Shown one piece after another: positions 9,590-20,966 of a stretch of 64,000 nucleotides of DNA (its first letter is position 1; each line of letters opens with the position of its first letter). A model generated the notes under the pieces. The model ran no database searches. It saw only the letters and a program-made list of their open reading frames with translations, and was not told where the DNA came from. Source of the stretch: Mucor racemosus (lineage: Eukaryota; Mucoromycota; Mucoromycetes; Mucorales; Mucoraceae); NCBI GenBank assembly GCA_027405735.1, contig JAPEHQ010000003.1:868001-932000 (forward strand), in the 5' to 3' direction. Both the position numbers and the translations under genes were made by a program.

Positions 9590-11512
9590 ATCTTCAGATT
9601 TTCCTAATGTGGAGTTTTGTCTCTGTCGATAGTTGCCTAAGGGAATCGTTACAAGATAATCAGACACTTTTAAATGAATAAGTTTGTTGCTAAGGAACGC
9701 TCCCTTTGTTGCACAACAATGATTATAAAATGGAAAGAAGAAAAAAGGAGAAGTTAGTAAAAAAGGAGTTTATATTAGTTTAAAATATGAAATCATTTAA
9801 TGACCAATCAATATACAATGTCAACAGATAAAATTTCAGTGTGAGCGAGATTTACCACCACAATTGTTCATTAAAAACTTAAATTTAATACATTTTAAGA
9901 GATGATCTATGCCAGTCAACACCAAATAGAAGAAACATTACCCGCCTTGAGTCTGAAGCCGTCTAAAAACATGCTTTAAATACATAGCATATAGTTAGGT
10001 TTTTTTTTTTAAAAACAGAGTAGACTTTGCTAAATACTATGAACCTTATCTGATTTACCATACAAATTATCAAAGTTATGCAATTCGAAATTTCCAGAAT
10101 TTTAAACATTGAGAAGTCATGCAAAATCATTAATACCTAATTTTTCAAATACTGAGTATATTGGCCATAGCATTTCTATGCTCGTCTTGTAGTTTTAATT
10201 CGTATCTATCGATAGCAATTGAATTTTCTAAAATATCTCAATTTTTGAAGGAAAAAAAAAAAAAAAAAAGATTCATCATTTTATCCACACATTTTCCATG
10301 AGCATTCATAGGTCTTTTTTTTTTTTTTTTTTTTTTTTTCGGATACCAAAGAAATTACACAAAATATTAAATCTCTCCAGTTACAGATGCGTGCAATATC
10401 TTAATTTGTAGGCAGTTTTGCAGGACATCATTCAAAAAGCTAATACCTTAATAGCTTGTTTAAAAATTAAGAGAAAAAGCAAAAATCCCTTCGAAATTTC
10501 ACTTCAATTTTAAGCTAAATTTTGTAAGAACTCTTTGAGATTTATACCATTCGATATATAATCCAAAGTTGTATCTAAAACATTTAATATACTAGCCCAG
10601 CTTACTATGCATTTTGTTGCTTATTTAAAAATTCAAATTTTTTGACTCATTTTTTTCAGATCTGCCGCCGCCACTTCTTATTTCAAATTTCGACAAATTG
10701 ATTTATTGCAGCTTTGATACGAAGATTTCATTTTCATAATAAAAAGACAATATTTCTTTGCAAAGCAAAAATACACTGATATACGGTACTTTGCTTATCT
10801 CTATCACATAAACACCCAAAATGTAGTTTTGTGCTGTAGCGAAGTTGATAGAATTTATAAATTCGTAACCATCCACATTAAACAATCAAGAGACTATTGC
10901 AGCACCATAGCGAGCAGAAAAGTAAATTGAGCTTTTAATGTGGACAGTTAACTAACAAATTTTCATCATTTATGAGCAATGTGCACAAAACAATTCTTTT
11001 GAGTTATAATTTTCTGTAGATTTTAGTAGGTACATGCTTAATTATTCGCATTATTTTCAGGCTTTAATTCATCCGTTTGATGAGCAAGTAATGAATGCTG
11101 TTGACAGTGCTTTCAATTAAATAATATCTACTTTTGTGGTATTTGCAGCTCATCTATCGGAAATTCCAATGTTCGGCGAAGAAATGCAAGTTTTATGCCA
11201 AGAAGATGTATACATTGACCTTTGATATATGAATGTACATGGATTTACTTTTTAGTATCAAGCTGATACAATACAATAACATTTATACCTGATTCTTGTG
11301 TATATTGGAATTTATTGTCCATCTTTGAAAGGGGTCGTTAAGGCTATGAGCAAATGCAAACGAGATTTCTGGGTTAGTGGTTGGTTTAATCATTTTACTG
11401 AATTTAAATGGTTGGCTGTTACTCATTTTGGAATATCTAATGTTCACCTCTGGTTGGGACACAAAGCTTGTTCTTTTTCTCTTTTCTTTTTGTTTAAACT
11501 GTACGCAAAAAA
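9590..11512. other. Gene-free stretch with dispersed repeat
   Basis: About 1.9 kb between divergent GDA1 and GSK-3. A pyrimidine-rich leader precedes the GDA1 start on the minus strand. The middle holds repeat A1 (10130-10895) and T/A homopolymers (for example T25 at 10315-10339). Frames open at 11298 upstream of the kinase do not look coding and are not supported by splice phase. Confidence 0.5.
10130..10895 (+). repeat. Dispersed AT-rich repeat, copy A1
   Basis: About 750 bp aligning in the same orientation with 35668-36415. Shared blocks include ATAGCAATTGA (near 10212 and 35745), CATGAGCATTCA (10299 and 35838), AATTTCACTTCAATTT (10493 and 36032), CTTACTATGCATTTT (10600 and 36142) and ACGAAGATTTCATTTTC (10719 and 36244). 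It is noncoding, with frequent stops in every frame, and no terminal inverted repeat was seen. Confidence 0.65.
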
Positions 11513-13043
11513 ATGTCTACTTCTACTTCAAATCATTTCAAGTTTTCTGGTAATAAAATATATACAGCCTTTCAACCTTTGCAACTATAATAATATTTCT
11601 AAATACAAAAAAGTGGGCGATGCGTTTGATTCTCTTCGAACGATTCGCGTACCAGCAAAAGACGGTAGAAGTGGACAAGATATTCAACTTCAGTATTCAC
11701 ATCAAAAGGTCATTGGAAATGGATCTTTTGGTGTGGTCTATCAAGTTAAATTAGATCATAATGGAGAGGATGCTGCTATAAAAAAAGTTCTACAAGATAA
11801 ACGTTTTAAAGTAAATTCTAATACAATTATTGGACAATATAATACATATTCATCTTATAAATATATACACAAAATCTTAGAATAGAGAACTTGAAATAAT
11901 GAGGTTAATGGATCATCCTAATATTTGTGCTATTAAGGCTTATTTTTATTCACAAGGAGAAAATAAGGTGAATAACCCAAGAAATAATTTTATCTGTTCT
12001 TGTTACTAAATGTCTTTTTTACCCCTTGATTTTTATTGACATTTATACTTCCATAACTTGCACTGCTTTGGTTTACAATTGTGCTGCCAAAACGATTCAA
12101 GAAGGATGATGTTTACTTAAATCTCGTAATGGAATATGTACCAGAGACAGTGTATAGGGTTACTCGTCATTATACCAAGATCAAACAAGCTGTGCCTATG
12201 CTAATTGTGAAATTATACATTTATCAGTTATTTCGAAGCCTTGCTTATTCTCATACCCTCGGTATTTGTCATCGTGATATCAAGCCCCAAAATTTACTCG
12301 TGCATCCTATTTCTGGTGTTTTAAAACTATGTGATTTTGGATCAGCTAAAATTCTGGTTGAAGGTGGTGTTAATGTTGCTTATATTTGTTCTCGTTATTA
12401 TCGTGCTCCAGAATTAATTTTCGGAGCAAATTCTTACACTTCTAGTATTGACATTTGGTCAGCAGGATGTGTCATGGGGGAATTATTGTTGGGGCAACCT
12501 TTGTTCCCAGGAGAAAGCGGTATTGATCAATTAGTAGAGATTATAAAAGTATTGGGAACACCTACAAAAGAGCAGATTTTGACAATGAATCCAAATTATA
12601 CAGATCATAAATTCCCATGCATAAAAGCACATCCTTTATCCAGAGTATTTCGTTCTCGAACACCACCAGAAGCACTTGATTTATTATCACATATTTTACA
12701 ATATGATCCAAAATTGAGACCAACAGCTAGCGAAGCTTTAGTACATCCTTTCTTTGATGAACTTCGTAATCCTGAAACTAAAATGGCAACAGGTAGAGAA
12801 TTACCTGAATTATTTGATTTCTCAAGAGAAGGTAAGCAATTTTATTAAATGTCAAGTATATATATATATGTATATATATGCTTATAAATTACATTATATT
12901 TAGAACTATCAATAAGACCTGATTTGATACATAAATTGGTTCCATTACATTGTATTGATAATTTACAACAATCATCTGGAATCGATATTAATGATTTCGA
13001 TCCTATTCCGCTAGAAGATTTACGATTAACCAATGTGGACTAA
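11513..13043 (+). CDS. Glycogen synthase kinase-3 family protein kinase
   Basis: Serine/threonine kinase of the GSK-3/shaggy group (yeast Mck1/Rim11/Mrk1). Five exons (introns 11550-11613, 11811-11880, 11968-12101, 12832-12903) give 396 aa. Visible motifs are the glycine loop [10 protein letters not shown], the ATP-anchoring lysine in [25 protein letters not shown], the catalytic loop [16 protein letters not shown], and the activation loop [15 protein letters not shown], whose first Tyr is the usual GSK-3 autophosphorylation site. The priming-phosphate pocket residues (R/R/K in the loop and lobe) appear conserved. The start [12 protein letters not shown] is the first exon whose donor (11550) joins in phase to [13 protein letters not shown]; the long upstream frame is rejected. 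The gene is convergent with the HAD-type gene, with only 21 bp between stop codons. Confidence 0.93.
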
Positions 13044-13064
13044 AATAATAAACTTTACTGCTAT

Positions 13065-14006
13065 CTAAATGTCTCCATGTTTTGGCTTCTTTTTTTGTTT
13101 AATGTTGTCTACAATTGATTTTAGCTTTTTCTTGGTTTGTGGGCGCAATGGTATTGTAGTGTCATCATTATATACATCTGTCGACGCAACAAGTGGCGGC
13201 GCAATTACTGCATTTTTCGTTTTTTGCTTCTTGTTCTTTTTCTTCTTTTTCACGGGCTGTTTTTCCTCTGTATTATCATCATCACTCAACGCTCTTTTAG
13301 GATGCTTATACATTTGAATAATACGGCCTTTTTTATTGTAATGTACCATCGCAGCATCCAAGTTATAATCAGTTTTAATTTCATAATCTATTTCCGCATT
13401 GAATGGATCATTGCGAATAAAGCTTGCTACATTAGATTGAAGTCTTAGCACATCCAAATAACGAACAACTCTTAAAAGTTCATTATCTGTGGCACCTTCA
13501 ATAATATCCTTAAAATCAAATGTTTTGATATGTATTAGATTATAAGGCTGGTACACTAATTTTGAGTCTGTATCATCTAATATAATGGTATTTTTGGCAT
13601 CGTATTGATCCGAAAAATGATGCCAAACTTTGGTCAAGTCTTTGATTGTTTCTGTTTTGCCATAAAATTGACTTTCGTCCAACTCGAAATGATTACGGTT
13701 CCAAACTAGCTCTAACGGTTGTTTGAAGATTTTACACATCATCTGCACAGATTGTTGTCGTGCCGAGCTCCAAACCATCACTGTAAAATATTTGAAAATA
13801 AATTCCAGAAATTGTTCATAATGAGGTCTAGCATAATATCCTCTACCATTCGTTTTCAAGCGAGATATTAATGTGCCATTCAAATCTAAAATAAGCAGTT
13901 GTTTTTTCGGTTGTTGTGATGGATGTGATGGCTCTTCTGATATTCGCAAATATTCTTCAGACGGCTGTTTTAACAGTTGCATAGCTTTTAAGTTGTGATC
14001 ATACAT
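13065..14006 (-). CDS. FCP1/NIF-type HAD-like protein with basic tail
   Basis: Single exon, 313 aa. An FCP1-homology (NLI-interacting factor) domain spans about residues 35-190: LLILDLNGTLISRL (motif I), VMVWSSARQQSV (motif II with Ser), and IILDDTDSKLVYQP (motif IV). Active CTD phosphatases have DxDx(T/V) in motif I; here the second Asp is Asn (D-L-N-G-T), so the acid/base is altered. The C-terminus carries lysine-rich blocks (KKKKKNKKQK and KQKKKPKHG) that look like nuclear or nucleolar targeting signals. Related fungal and plant proteins with the same motif exist but their substrates are not known to me. It shares a 175-bp divergent promoter with the Sec2-like gene. Confidence 0.85.
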   Translation of the reverse strand: MYDHNLKAMQLLKQPSEEYLRISEEPSHPSQQPKKQLLILDLNGTLISRLKTNGRGYYARPHYEQFLEFIFKYFTVMVWSSARQQSVQMMCKIFKQPLELVWNRNHFELDESQFYGKTETIKDLTKVWHHFSDQYDAKNTIILDDTDSKLVYQPYNLIHIKTFDFKDIIEGATDNELLRVVRYLDVLRLQSNVASFIRNDPFNAEIDYEIKTDYNLDAAMVHYNKKGRIIQMYKHPKRALSDDDNTEEKQPVKKKKKNKKQKTKNAVIAPPLVASTDVYNDDTTIPLRPQTKKKLKSIVDNIKQKKKPKHGDI

Positions 14007-14052
14007 GTGTCGAGTTAAAATAGAATGTAAAGAAAACTAAGGAGAAAACTTT

Positions 14053-14092
<40 letters not shown>

Positions 14093-14181
14093 CCATCATC
14101 TCTTTCGAATGGGACTTTTGTTTACATGTGTTTAATTGGTATTCCTTCTTCCTCTTTTTATTTATAGTTGATAAAAAAAAA
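14007..14181. promoter_or_regulatory. Divergent promoter with T34 tract
   Basis: The start codons of the HAD-like gene (minus strand) and the Sec2-like gene (plus strand) lie only 175 bp apart. Between them sits an uninterrupted T run at 14059-14092. Long poly(dA:dT) tracts disfavour nucleosomes, so the tract could open both promoters. No clear TATA box is seen. Confidence 0.55.
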
Positions 14182-15701
14182 ATGACAGATATTGCAGATA
14201 AAGCAGAGCCGGAACCACAACCACAGCTACAAGAACCACAACCACAACAGTTACAACTACAGCAAGAAGGTATCAATAATATCTATAGCGAATTGGGAAC
14301 ATTGATCAAAAATAATAGTATAAATGATATTAGTAGTTTAAGCAGCCTGAGCAGTAGCAGCACTAATTCATCTACTCAATCCGCATCTTGCACTTGTAAA
14401 CATTGGCTTGTTTCCACGGATACAAAATATTGTAACTTGTGTGATGATATCGTACCCCTACTAGATGGAATTCAAACAGAAAAACATCGACTTAAAGAAC
14501 GCATACAATCATTAGAAACACAACTCGATGAAAGACAATCATTACTAAAATCATATACAAAAGATTTCAACACATTAGATGCGCAATACATTCAAAGGCA
14601 ACAACAAAGCGATACAACTACATTTAAAATTGAAAGTCTACGACAAGATATAAACTTTTTAAAGACAAAACACATGGATGAAATTGCTCATACTATAGAA
14701 ATCGAGCAATCTAAAAAAGGTGTTGAGATCGAATTGCACGATTTATCTCAAAAGTTATTTGAAGAAGCGAATACACTTGTCTTGGCAGAAAAGAAGAAAA
14801 AAATGATTTTACAGCTAGAACATGATCAAGTAAAATTACAATTGGAAAACTCGCAAACAGAGTTAACCGCGGTGCAAGCCGAGTTACATACGTTAAGAGA
14901 AGCCATGACGAATTATCCACAAGAGGCAACAACAGCGAAAACAACACATGAAAACTACATGTTACGAGCACAGCTTGATATGGCCACATTGCTTGATGTA
15001 CCCCAGCCTGTAGAAATCAATCCCAACATACAAAATGATGATTTACTATTACAAGAATTTGGTTCATTTATTAAGTCGCTTGAATTAACGTCTATTTCAA
15101 AATTAAATAGTTTACCATTCATGAAGTATTGCCTTAAATCTGATATAGAACCATGTCTAAAATTTGGGAAAGCAACTACAAAAAGATTATTGGATGCCAT
15201 CATTTCCAAAACATGTCTTATACAAGAGTGCCCACAAGAATTTATAGATACGAAAAAGAAATTACCGCCGATCAAAACCAAGCAAAAATCACGATTATGG
15301 GGATTTTCCTCCTCCTCATCACCATCAATTGAATCGACAATACCATTATTAAGTTGTTATACATGTGGTAAAGAGTTGGAAGAGGGAGAAGATCAAATGT
15401 GGAGATTCAGGACATCTTATTTTGACGAGTGGGCCTTAATCGATGGTTACTGCCGTGATAGAATCAATTCCGTTATAGACTTCTATACATGGTTGAGACG
15501 ATTAAAATTAAACAAAAAGAAAATGGAGGTCAATGAAGTTTACGAAGAATATACACGATTACAACTACAAATGTTATTGAGCAGGTACCGTATTTACAAA
15601 AACGCTTCTAAATATAATATACATTAACATTTTCTCTGTTCATTTACAGAATGGGTGCTTTACCTTGTTTATTAAATAATTTCGGCCTTGAATCGAAATG
15701 A
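14182..15701 (+). CDS. Sec2/Rabin-type Rab guanine nucleotide exchange factor
   Basis: Exchange factors of this family activate the Rab GTPase Sec4/Rab8 on post-Golgi secretory vesicles; in filamentous fungi they support polarised hyphal growth. Two exons (intron 15585-15649) give 484 aa. The N-terminus is Gln/Pro-rich and Ser-rich, then comes a short Cys cluster (CTCKHW ... YCNLCDD, about residues 70-95) and a long coiled coil from about 100 to 260 with the Sec2 catalytic core LFEEANTLVLAEKKKK. The C-terminal block CYTCGKELEEG ... YCRDRINSVIDFYTWLRRL (about 390-450) matches the conserved Cys/Arg-rich module that follows the coil in fungal Sec2 homologues. ATG 14182 follows an A-run leader. 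The extra N-terminal Cys pair is not part of the family as I know it. Confidence 0.85.
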
Positions 15702-16238
15702 TGTTGACGATAATTCCATGGAATGATTCAATTACCTATCATACGACTATTTTTTTTTTTTTTTTTTTTTTTTTCAAAGCCAATGTTTATTTCCCTTTTT
15801 AAAAGGGCCCTTTTAGATAATATAGCAACTACTTTATATAATCTAATCAAGGGTCGATGAAAACCCTTCAAAACTGTATACAAATCACCTTGTATATACA
15901 AAATGCACTTGTACAACATATGTTTCTCGAGGTTCTACCATTGCTTTTTTTCGTTTCGATCAATAAAATCCAAACCAATTAGTAGTGTTTAGCTGCATCT
16001 GGGAATCCTTTACTGCTTTCTTGCCCAATTAGAAAATTTTTTAGATTCGGCATGCATAGATAATAAATACAACATGTCAAATGTAACATCAAGCTCTCTT
16101 TTTCTTTTTCTCTTTTTCTTTTTTCTAATTAAATCAAAACTTATACATTTTAAGCTTTCTTTTTTGATTTCAAGGTTTTATATCATTCTTTGATTAATTT
16201 TTTTTTCATAAAAAAAAAAAAAAAAAAAAACTTGCAAA
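15702..16238. other. Intergenic region upstream of CNT gene
   Basis: Contains a T25 tract at 15750-15774 near the Sec2-like 3' end, a CT-rich stretch around 16094-16125, and an A21 tract at 16210-16230 that ends 8 bp before the CNT start codon. No gene seen. Confidence 0.5.
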
Positions 16239-18208
16239 ATGCCTGGTAGCAGAGAATTTGATCGTGTCGATTACAATCTGGAAAAAACCTTATATCCTGA
16301 TGAACCCATTGCTGAAGGAACAAGCGCACCAGATCATTTAATGGTTCATCGTCTTCATACCAACTTGACCGACACTCTAGAATCTCATTCTGACGTTAAA
16401 CATACTCCTCCTCCCGCTACAATCTCTGAAAAAGGCATGACTACCTCAATTGACATGCCTCAAAATGATGAAAAGGCTTCTTTTGAAATCTCTACTGATG
16501 ACGATGGTGAAGATGAAGTAAAAAGAGATAGCAAACTCAGTTTATTCTATAAAAGACATAAAGTCTGGTTCCAGTGAGTTTATTATTATACGCTAATCTA
16601 AAGTTTCACGCTAAACATTTTTGCAACATCTAGCATCGCTTATTTTGTTATTTTCACTGGTTTCTTGGCTGCTGCTTATGCCCTTCAAGTTCCTAAAGGC
16701 TACAGTCAAGAAAACTTAATTTTGGGTTTGATCTATGCTTTTTTTTGTCTTAAATTTTTGTTTAAATATGTTTCTACAAGTCATATTACCAAACCCTGTC
16801 TTTGGTGCGCTCGTAAGGTAATGAATCCAGTCATGCGTCTTCCTAAACTCTATCGTACTCTTGGGTATGCTTTCTTTGTGTTAGCAGTTATTCTCATTAC
16901 TGTATTCTGCTTACCCGAAAAACCTGAATCATCTCGTTTGCAACGTCTTCAAGCTCTCTTTGGTATGATTGTCTTCATGTTTTGCTTATGGGCTTCATCA
17001 AATAATCGTAAATTGGTTAATTGGAACACTATCTTGAGTGGTCTCTTATTACAATTTTTGTTGGCATTATTTGTCTTCCGTTGCTCTGTTGGACACGATA
17101 TTTTCCAATGGGCCTCTACTTTTGCTCAAGGTTACCTGGAAAAAGCTACTTATGGTACTCAATTTGTTTTTGGTGAGGCTGTTGCCGAATCTGGTATTTT
17201 TGCTGTTACCGTATTTCCCACGCTTATTTTCTTTGCAGCCACTGTTCAAGTCTTGTATTACTATGGTGCCTTACAATTCTTGCTCAAGAAATGTGCCACC
17301 TTTTTCATGACACTTCTTAAAGTGTCTGGTGCAGAATCTATTGTCGCAGTTGCTTCTCCTTTCTTGGGTCAAGGTGAAAATGCCTTGTTGATTAAACCAT
17401 TTTTACCTTATTTGACTCAATCTGAAATGCACCAAGTTATGTGTTCTGGTTTTGCTACCATTTCAGGTTCTGTCTTGTATGGTTATATTGCAATGGGTGT
17501 TTCTGGTGAGGCTTTATTAACCTCTTGTATCATGTCTATCCCTTGTTCTTTGGCTGTTTCTAAATTGCGTATGCCAGAAGATGATGTTCCTATTACTGCT
17601 AATGAAATTCGTGTGCCTCCTAGTGACGAGAAACCTTCCAATGCTTTACATGCTGCTGGTCATGGTGCTGCCACTGGTATGAACATTGCTCTTTTGATGT
17701 GTGCCAATTTGATTTCTCTTTTGGCCATGTTATACGCTGTCAATGCCGGTTTAACCTGGCTCGGTAAATTTGTAACAATCGAAGAATTAACTCTTCAATT
17801 AATCACTGGTTATATTTTTGTACCCGTAAGTCTCGTTTTTTGGTTCAAACAAAAGAAATGAATACTTAAATATTTCTATTTTAGATTTCTTGGTTAATGG
17901 GTGTTGAACCTAAAGATGTTGTTACTGTTGGCCAGCTTTTAGCCACCAAGATTTGGGCTAATGAATTTGTTGCCTACTCTGCTTTGTCTACCACTTATGT
18001 TGACATTTTGTCTGCTCGTTCATATTTGATTGTTACTTATGCTCTCTGTGGTTTTGCCAATTTGGGTAGCGTGGGTATGCAAATTGGTGTCTTGAGTACA
18101 TTAGCTCCTAAGCGTAGTGGTGACATTGCCAGCTTGGCAGTATCTGCTATGATCTGTGGTGCTTTTAGTACCTGGATTTCTGCTGCCATCGCTGGTATGC
18201 TTCTTTAA
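16239..18208 (+). CDS. Concentrative nucleoside transporter (CNT/SLC28 family)
   Basis: Imports nucleosides across the plasma membrane driven by an H+ or Na+ gradient. Three exons (introns 16574-16633 and 17826-17884) give 616 aa, close to metazoan CNT length. After about 105 hydrophilic N-terminal residues come multiple membrane segments (for example LGYAFFVLAVILITVFC). The family core is evident: FVFGEAVAESGIFAV, FPTLIFFAATVQVLYYYGAL, SIVAVASPFLGQGENALLI (hairpin and substrate site), CSGFATISGSVLYGYIAMGV, MGVEPKDVVTVGQLLATKI, NEFVAYSAL and CGFANLGSVGMQIGVL. Exon phases and the final stop fit. The codon choice looks optimised (many C-ending codons such as GCC, ATC, TTC), which suggests high expression. 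The substrate range cannot be read from sequence. Confidence 0.93.
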
Positions 18209-20120
18209 ATTCTCTCAATTCTTTACCACACCCTGTATTTATAGTTTCAACATTCTTTTTATTATTATTTTGATTTAATTTAATATCAATCAAAGTTGTT
18301 TTATTGTTACCCGGCGAGAGTTTTCTTTTATAATTGTGTAAATTGTACATATACAATCTTTTTTTTTCTTGCTATTGATTTGATATTAACTCCCCTTGTA
18401 CAAACACACAAAATTTTTTTGTTTTGTTTTATGCATTCATTTGGTTATTCCATATTGTTTATATTTATTAAAAAAAAATTTTTTTTTTTCAATCCGTTAC
18501 TCCTGTGGTATCGTTAACTCTGTCATACGACGACGACTCTTACATTTAAGATCCCGTAAAATGTATCTAAAGGTCAAAGGATTTTCTATGTCTTTGAAAG
18601 CACATATTTCAATTAAAACTACAAGAACAATGAGCTCTGACATCTGAAATACATGGATACATTTATTGTTTAGAAACAAGTGGTTGTCTTGTGTATTCAA
18701 GAAATACAAATCGAAATTTTATGCTATTTCGTGGAATGAACCGATTTCAATTCAAAACGAATACATGTTAACAAACATCTGCTATTACAAAGATTCTTTT
18801 CCTCCAGTTTTGTCCTTCTAATCACACATGAAAACGCTTCAACACAAAGTATAATTGGCGGACTTTTCATGTTGGACAATATTTGAAATAGGATGATGAA
18901 CTAGGTGTGGAGGGAACACAAATCCAACCACATTTACTAATTCTTGGTTTTATTTCAAGCCAATTTGTCTTCTGCCCTGCTCGCTGAATAACATTTTCTA
19001 TTTGTTTATTTGGCAGATCAAGGTAATATTTTATTTATTTGCTTGTATGAAAAATTAAGGTTTAGTTGCACAAGATAAGGTTTATACCTGTATTGCGCAA
19101 CATACAGGATTTAGCAAGTATTAAAAAGAAGGGTTGTCTTGAATTTAACTGGTTCAAAAAAAAGTGCCATTGAATCATACTCAAACTTATAAAGTTGAAT
19201 CTTACGGATATTGTTCATTGCTATCACAATATCTAAGGCAAAAAATATTATACATTAAATATCACATGGCAGACATAGTTATCAGATCTTCAATTAATCC
19301 GTTCAAATAGGCTATTAGTAGCAGCGAAAAGCCGGGTTTGAAAATAAGAATAGAGAGGTCAGCAGTTTTCAACAGCATTTGTTTGAAGTATTTTAAAAAA
19401 CATTTGAATTACACTGTTATGTATAAAAAAATTGTCAACATCTCGAAAACACCATCAGTTATTTAATGCTATTTTTTTTTTAAAAAAAAATTACAAAAGA
19501 TTTGTGAATAATCCCTCATTCTCAATTATTGATGGGAAAAAAATGCGATGATAATCATTATTTCATTTTCCGAAAATCCCGTTGACCTTATTGCAATGAA
19601 AAGCCTCATAGAATCTCGTAGGAAACGATCGGGTTTGGATAAAAAATACTTGCAAAAAAAGAAATACCCATGGTGAAGATACTTCTAATAGAAAAGAACT
19701 TACCAATTTAGTGGAACTACCATTTCATCATTTTATACTGTCTATGATTGGTGATTCTGGTTTTTTTTTTTTTTTTCCATTTCCATGTAATGCGTGGGGG
19801 TTTATATTGACAATTTGTGTTTCGGGTAGATTTGGTCGATTTATTCGTACATGTAGATGATTAAACTGCTCGCATAAACCATGATAATATATCAGTTGTA
19901 TCTTATTTGCAGTAATCATTCTTTGATTGACAAATATTTTTGTCAAGATAATAATCGGGACATCAACAACTTGGGAAAAGACAACATGATTCGTGTCGGG
20001 TGCAATAAATGATGATTAGGAAAAAGAAAATATGAGACAAATCTCCATATATGACCGCGACGTCATTTAGCTTGGTCTCAACCCTGGCCCTCATTTGATT
20101 CTTCCTTCAATCCTTTTTTT
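18209..20120. other. Gene-free stretch
   Basis: About 2 kb of AT-rich DNA between CNT and NF-YA. Frames around 18300-18700 run through T/A homopolymers and have no splice or domain support. A GACGTCAT sequence (CRE-like) lies near 20059-20066 upstream of NF-YA. Confidence 0.45.
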
Positions 20121-20177
20121 TTATATAAAAAGCTTTCATCTTTTGACCAATCCTTTTTACCCTTTCATTTAGCCAAT
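20121..20177 (+). promoter_or_regulatory. NF-YA promoter: TATA box plus two CCAAT boxes
   Basis: TTATATAAAAAGC begins at 20121. Downstream are two near-identical blocks, TTTGACCAATCCTTTTTA and TTTAGCCAATCCTTTTTA, whose CCAAT cores lie at 20147-20151 and 20173-20177, 26 bp apart and 82 and 56 bp before the ATG. CCAAT is the target of the complex that contains the encoded NF-YA subunit, so self-regulation is suggested. CCAAT boxes downstream of TATA would fall at or inside the 5' UTR, where binding could repress. Confidence 0.6.
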
Positions 20178-20228
20178 CCTTTTTAGAGTAACGCCAATTT
20201 AAAAAAAAAGTAAAAAAAAAAAATATAT

Positions 20229-20966
20229 ATGACAGATTCACAACAACCACATCAATATCCTCCTCATGAAGTGTACAGTGGAGGTTATCAACCCAATATG
20301 GATATGCATTCAGCTCAAGATCCTAGACAGCATGTTTATCCTTCACAAGCAGTCGCTCAGCCTCCTTATCCAATGGTAAGAAAAACATTGTTATTGTTTA
20401 GAAGCCCTGTTAGATCTAAATCCTTTTATTGTAATAAAAAAGCAACCTGTAGGTCATTCTTCTCCTCCTCCACCTCAAAATTTGGGGTTTAGACCAATGG
20501 ACGCAGCAAACACAGCTCCCATACCTCCAACTCAAAGTGCCGAACAACCTTCAGAAGAACCTTTATATGTTAATGCAAAGCAGTATCATCGTATTTTGAA
20601 ACGTAGAGCAGCTCGAGCAAAATTAGAAGAATTAAACAAGCTGAGTAAAGCAAGGAAGCCTTATCTACATGAAAGTAGACACAAGCATGCCATGCGTAGA
20701 CCTCGTGGTCCAGGTGGCCGTTTCTTGAGTAAGTTTTTCTTTTATATTATTCGTATTTGTGCTAAATTGAGCGATTTTATGTAGCCGCTAAAGAAGTCGA
20801 AGAGTTGGAAAGAACAGGTAAAATGCCTGGTCAATCATCTCCCGAAGTGACAAAATCAGAAGGAAAACCTGCAGCAATCAATCAATCAGAACAACAACAA
20901 AATTGGGCAAATCCTGCTGCCCCTCCTGCTCCTCAAAGTAACTTCAATGGCAATACATTCAATTAA
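20229..20966 (+). CDS. HAP2: NF-YA / HAP2 subunit of the CCAAT-binding complex
   Basis: Sequence-specific subunit of the heterotrimeric CCAAT-binding complex (NF-Y/HAP2-3-5). Three exons (introns 20376-20442, 20729-20784) give 204 aa. The conserved core runs from about residue 97: [20 protein letters not shown] (the A1 helix contacting NF-YB/NF-YC), then a linker, then [19 protein letters not shown] and GPGGRFL (the DNA-contacting A2 part). Flanking regions are Gln/Pro-rich, usual for activation segments. The protein is short for the family but the core is complete. The ATG lies 56 bp after the second CCAAT box and follows an A-rich leader. Confidence 0.95.

Noticed and set aside
11298..11512. 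Long upstream extension of the GSK-3 ORF
   Set aside because: The extension reads through hydrophobic AT-rich codons; a short exon at 11513 joins across a phase-matched 64-bp intron directly to the conserved kinase N-terminus.
13069..13448. Hydrophobic frames antisense to the HAD-like gene
   Set aside because: They are translations of the antisense of Lys-rich codons (poly-F), not real genes.
18296..18709. Overlapping small ORFs after the CNT gene
   Set aside because: Run through T/A homopolymers, mixed frames on both strands, and likely the 3' UTR of CNT.
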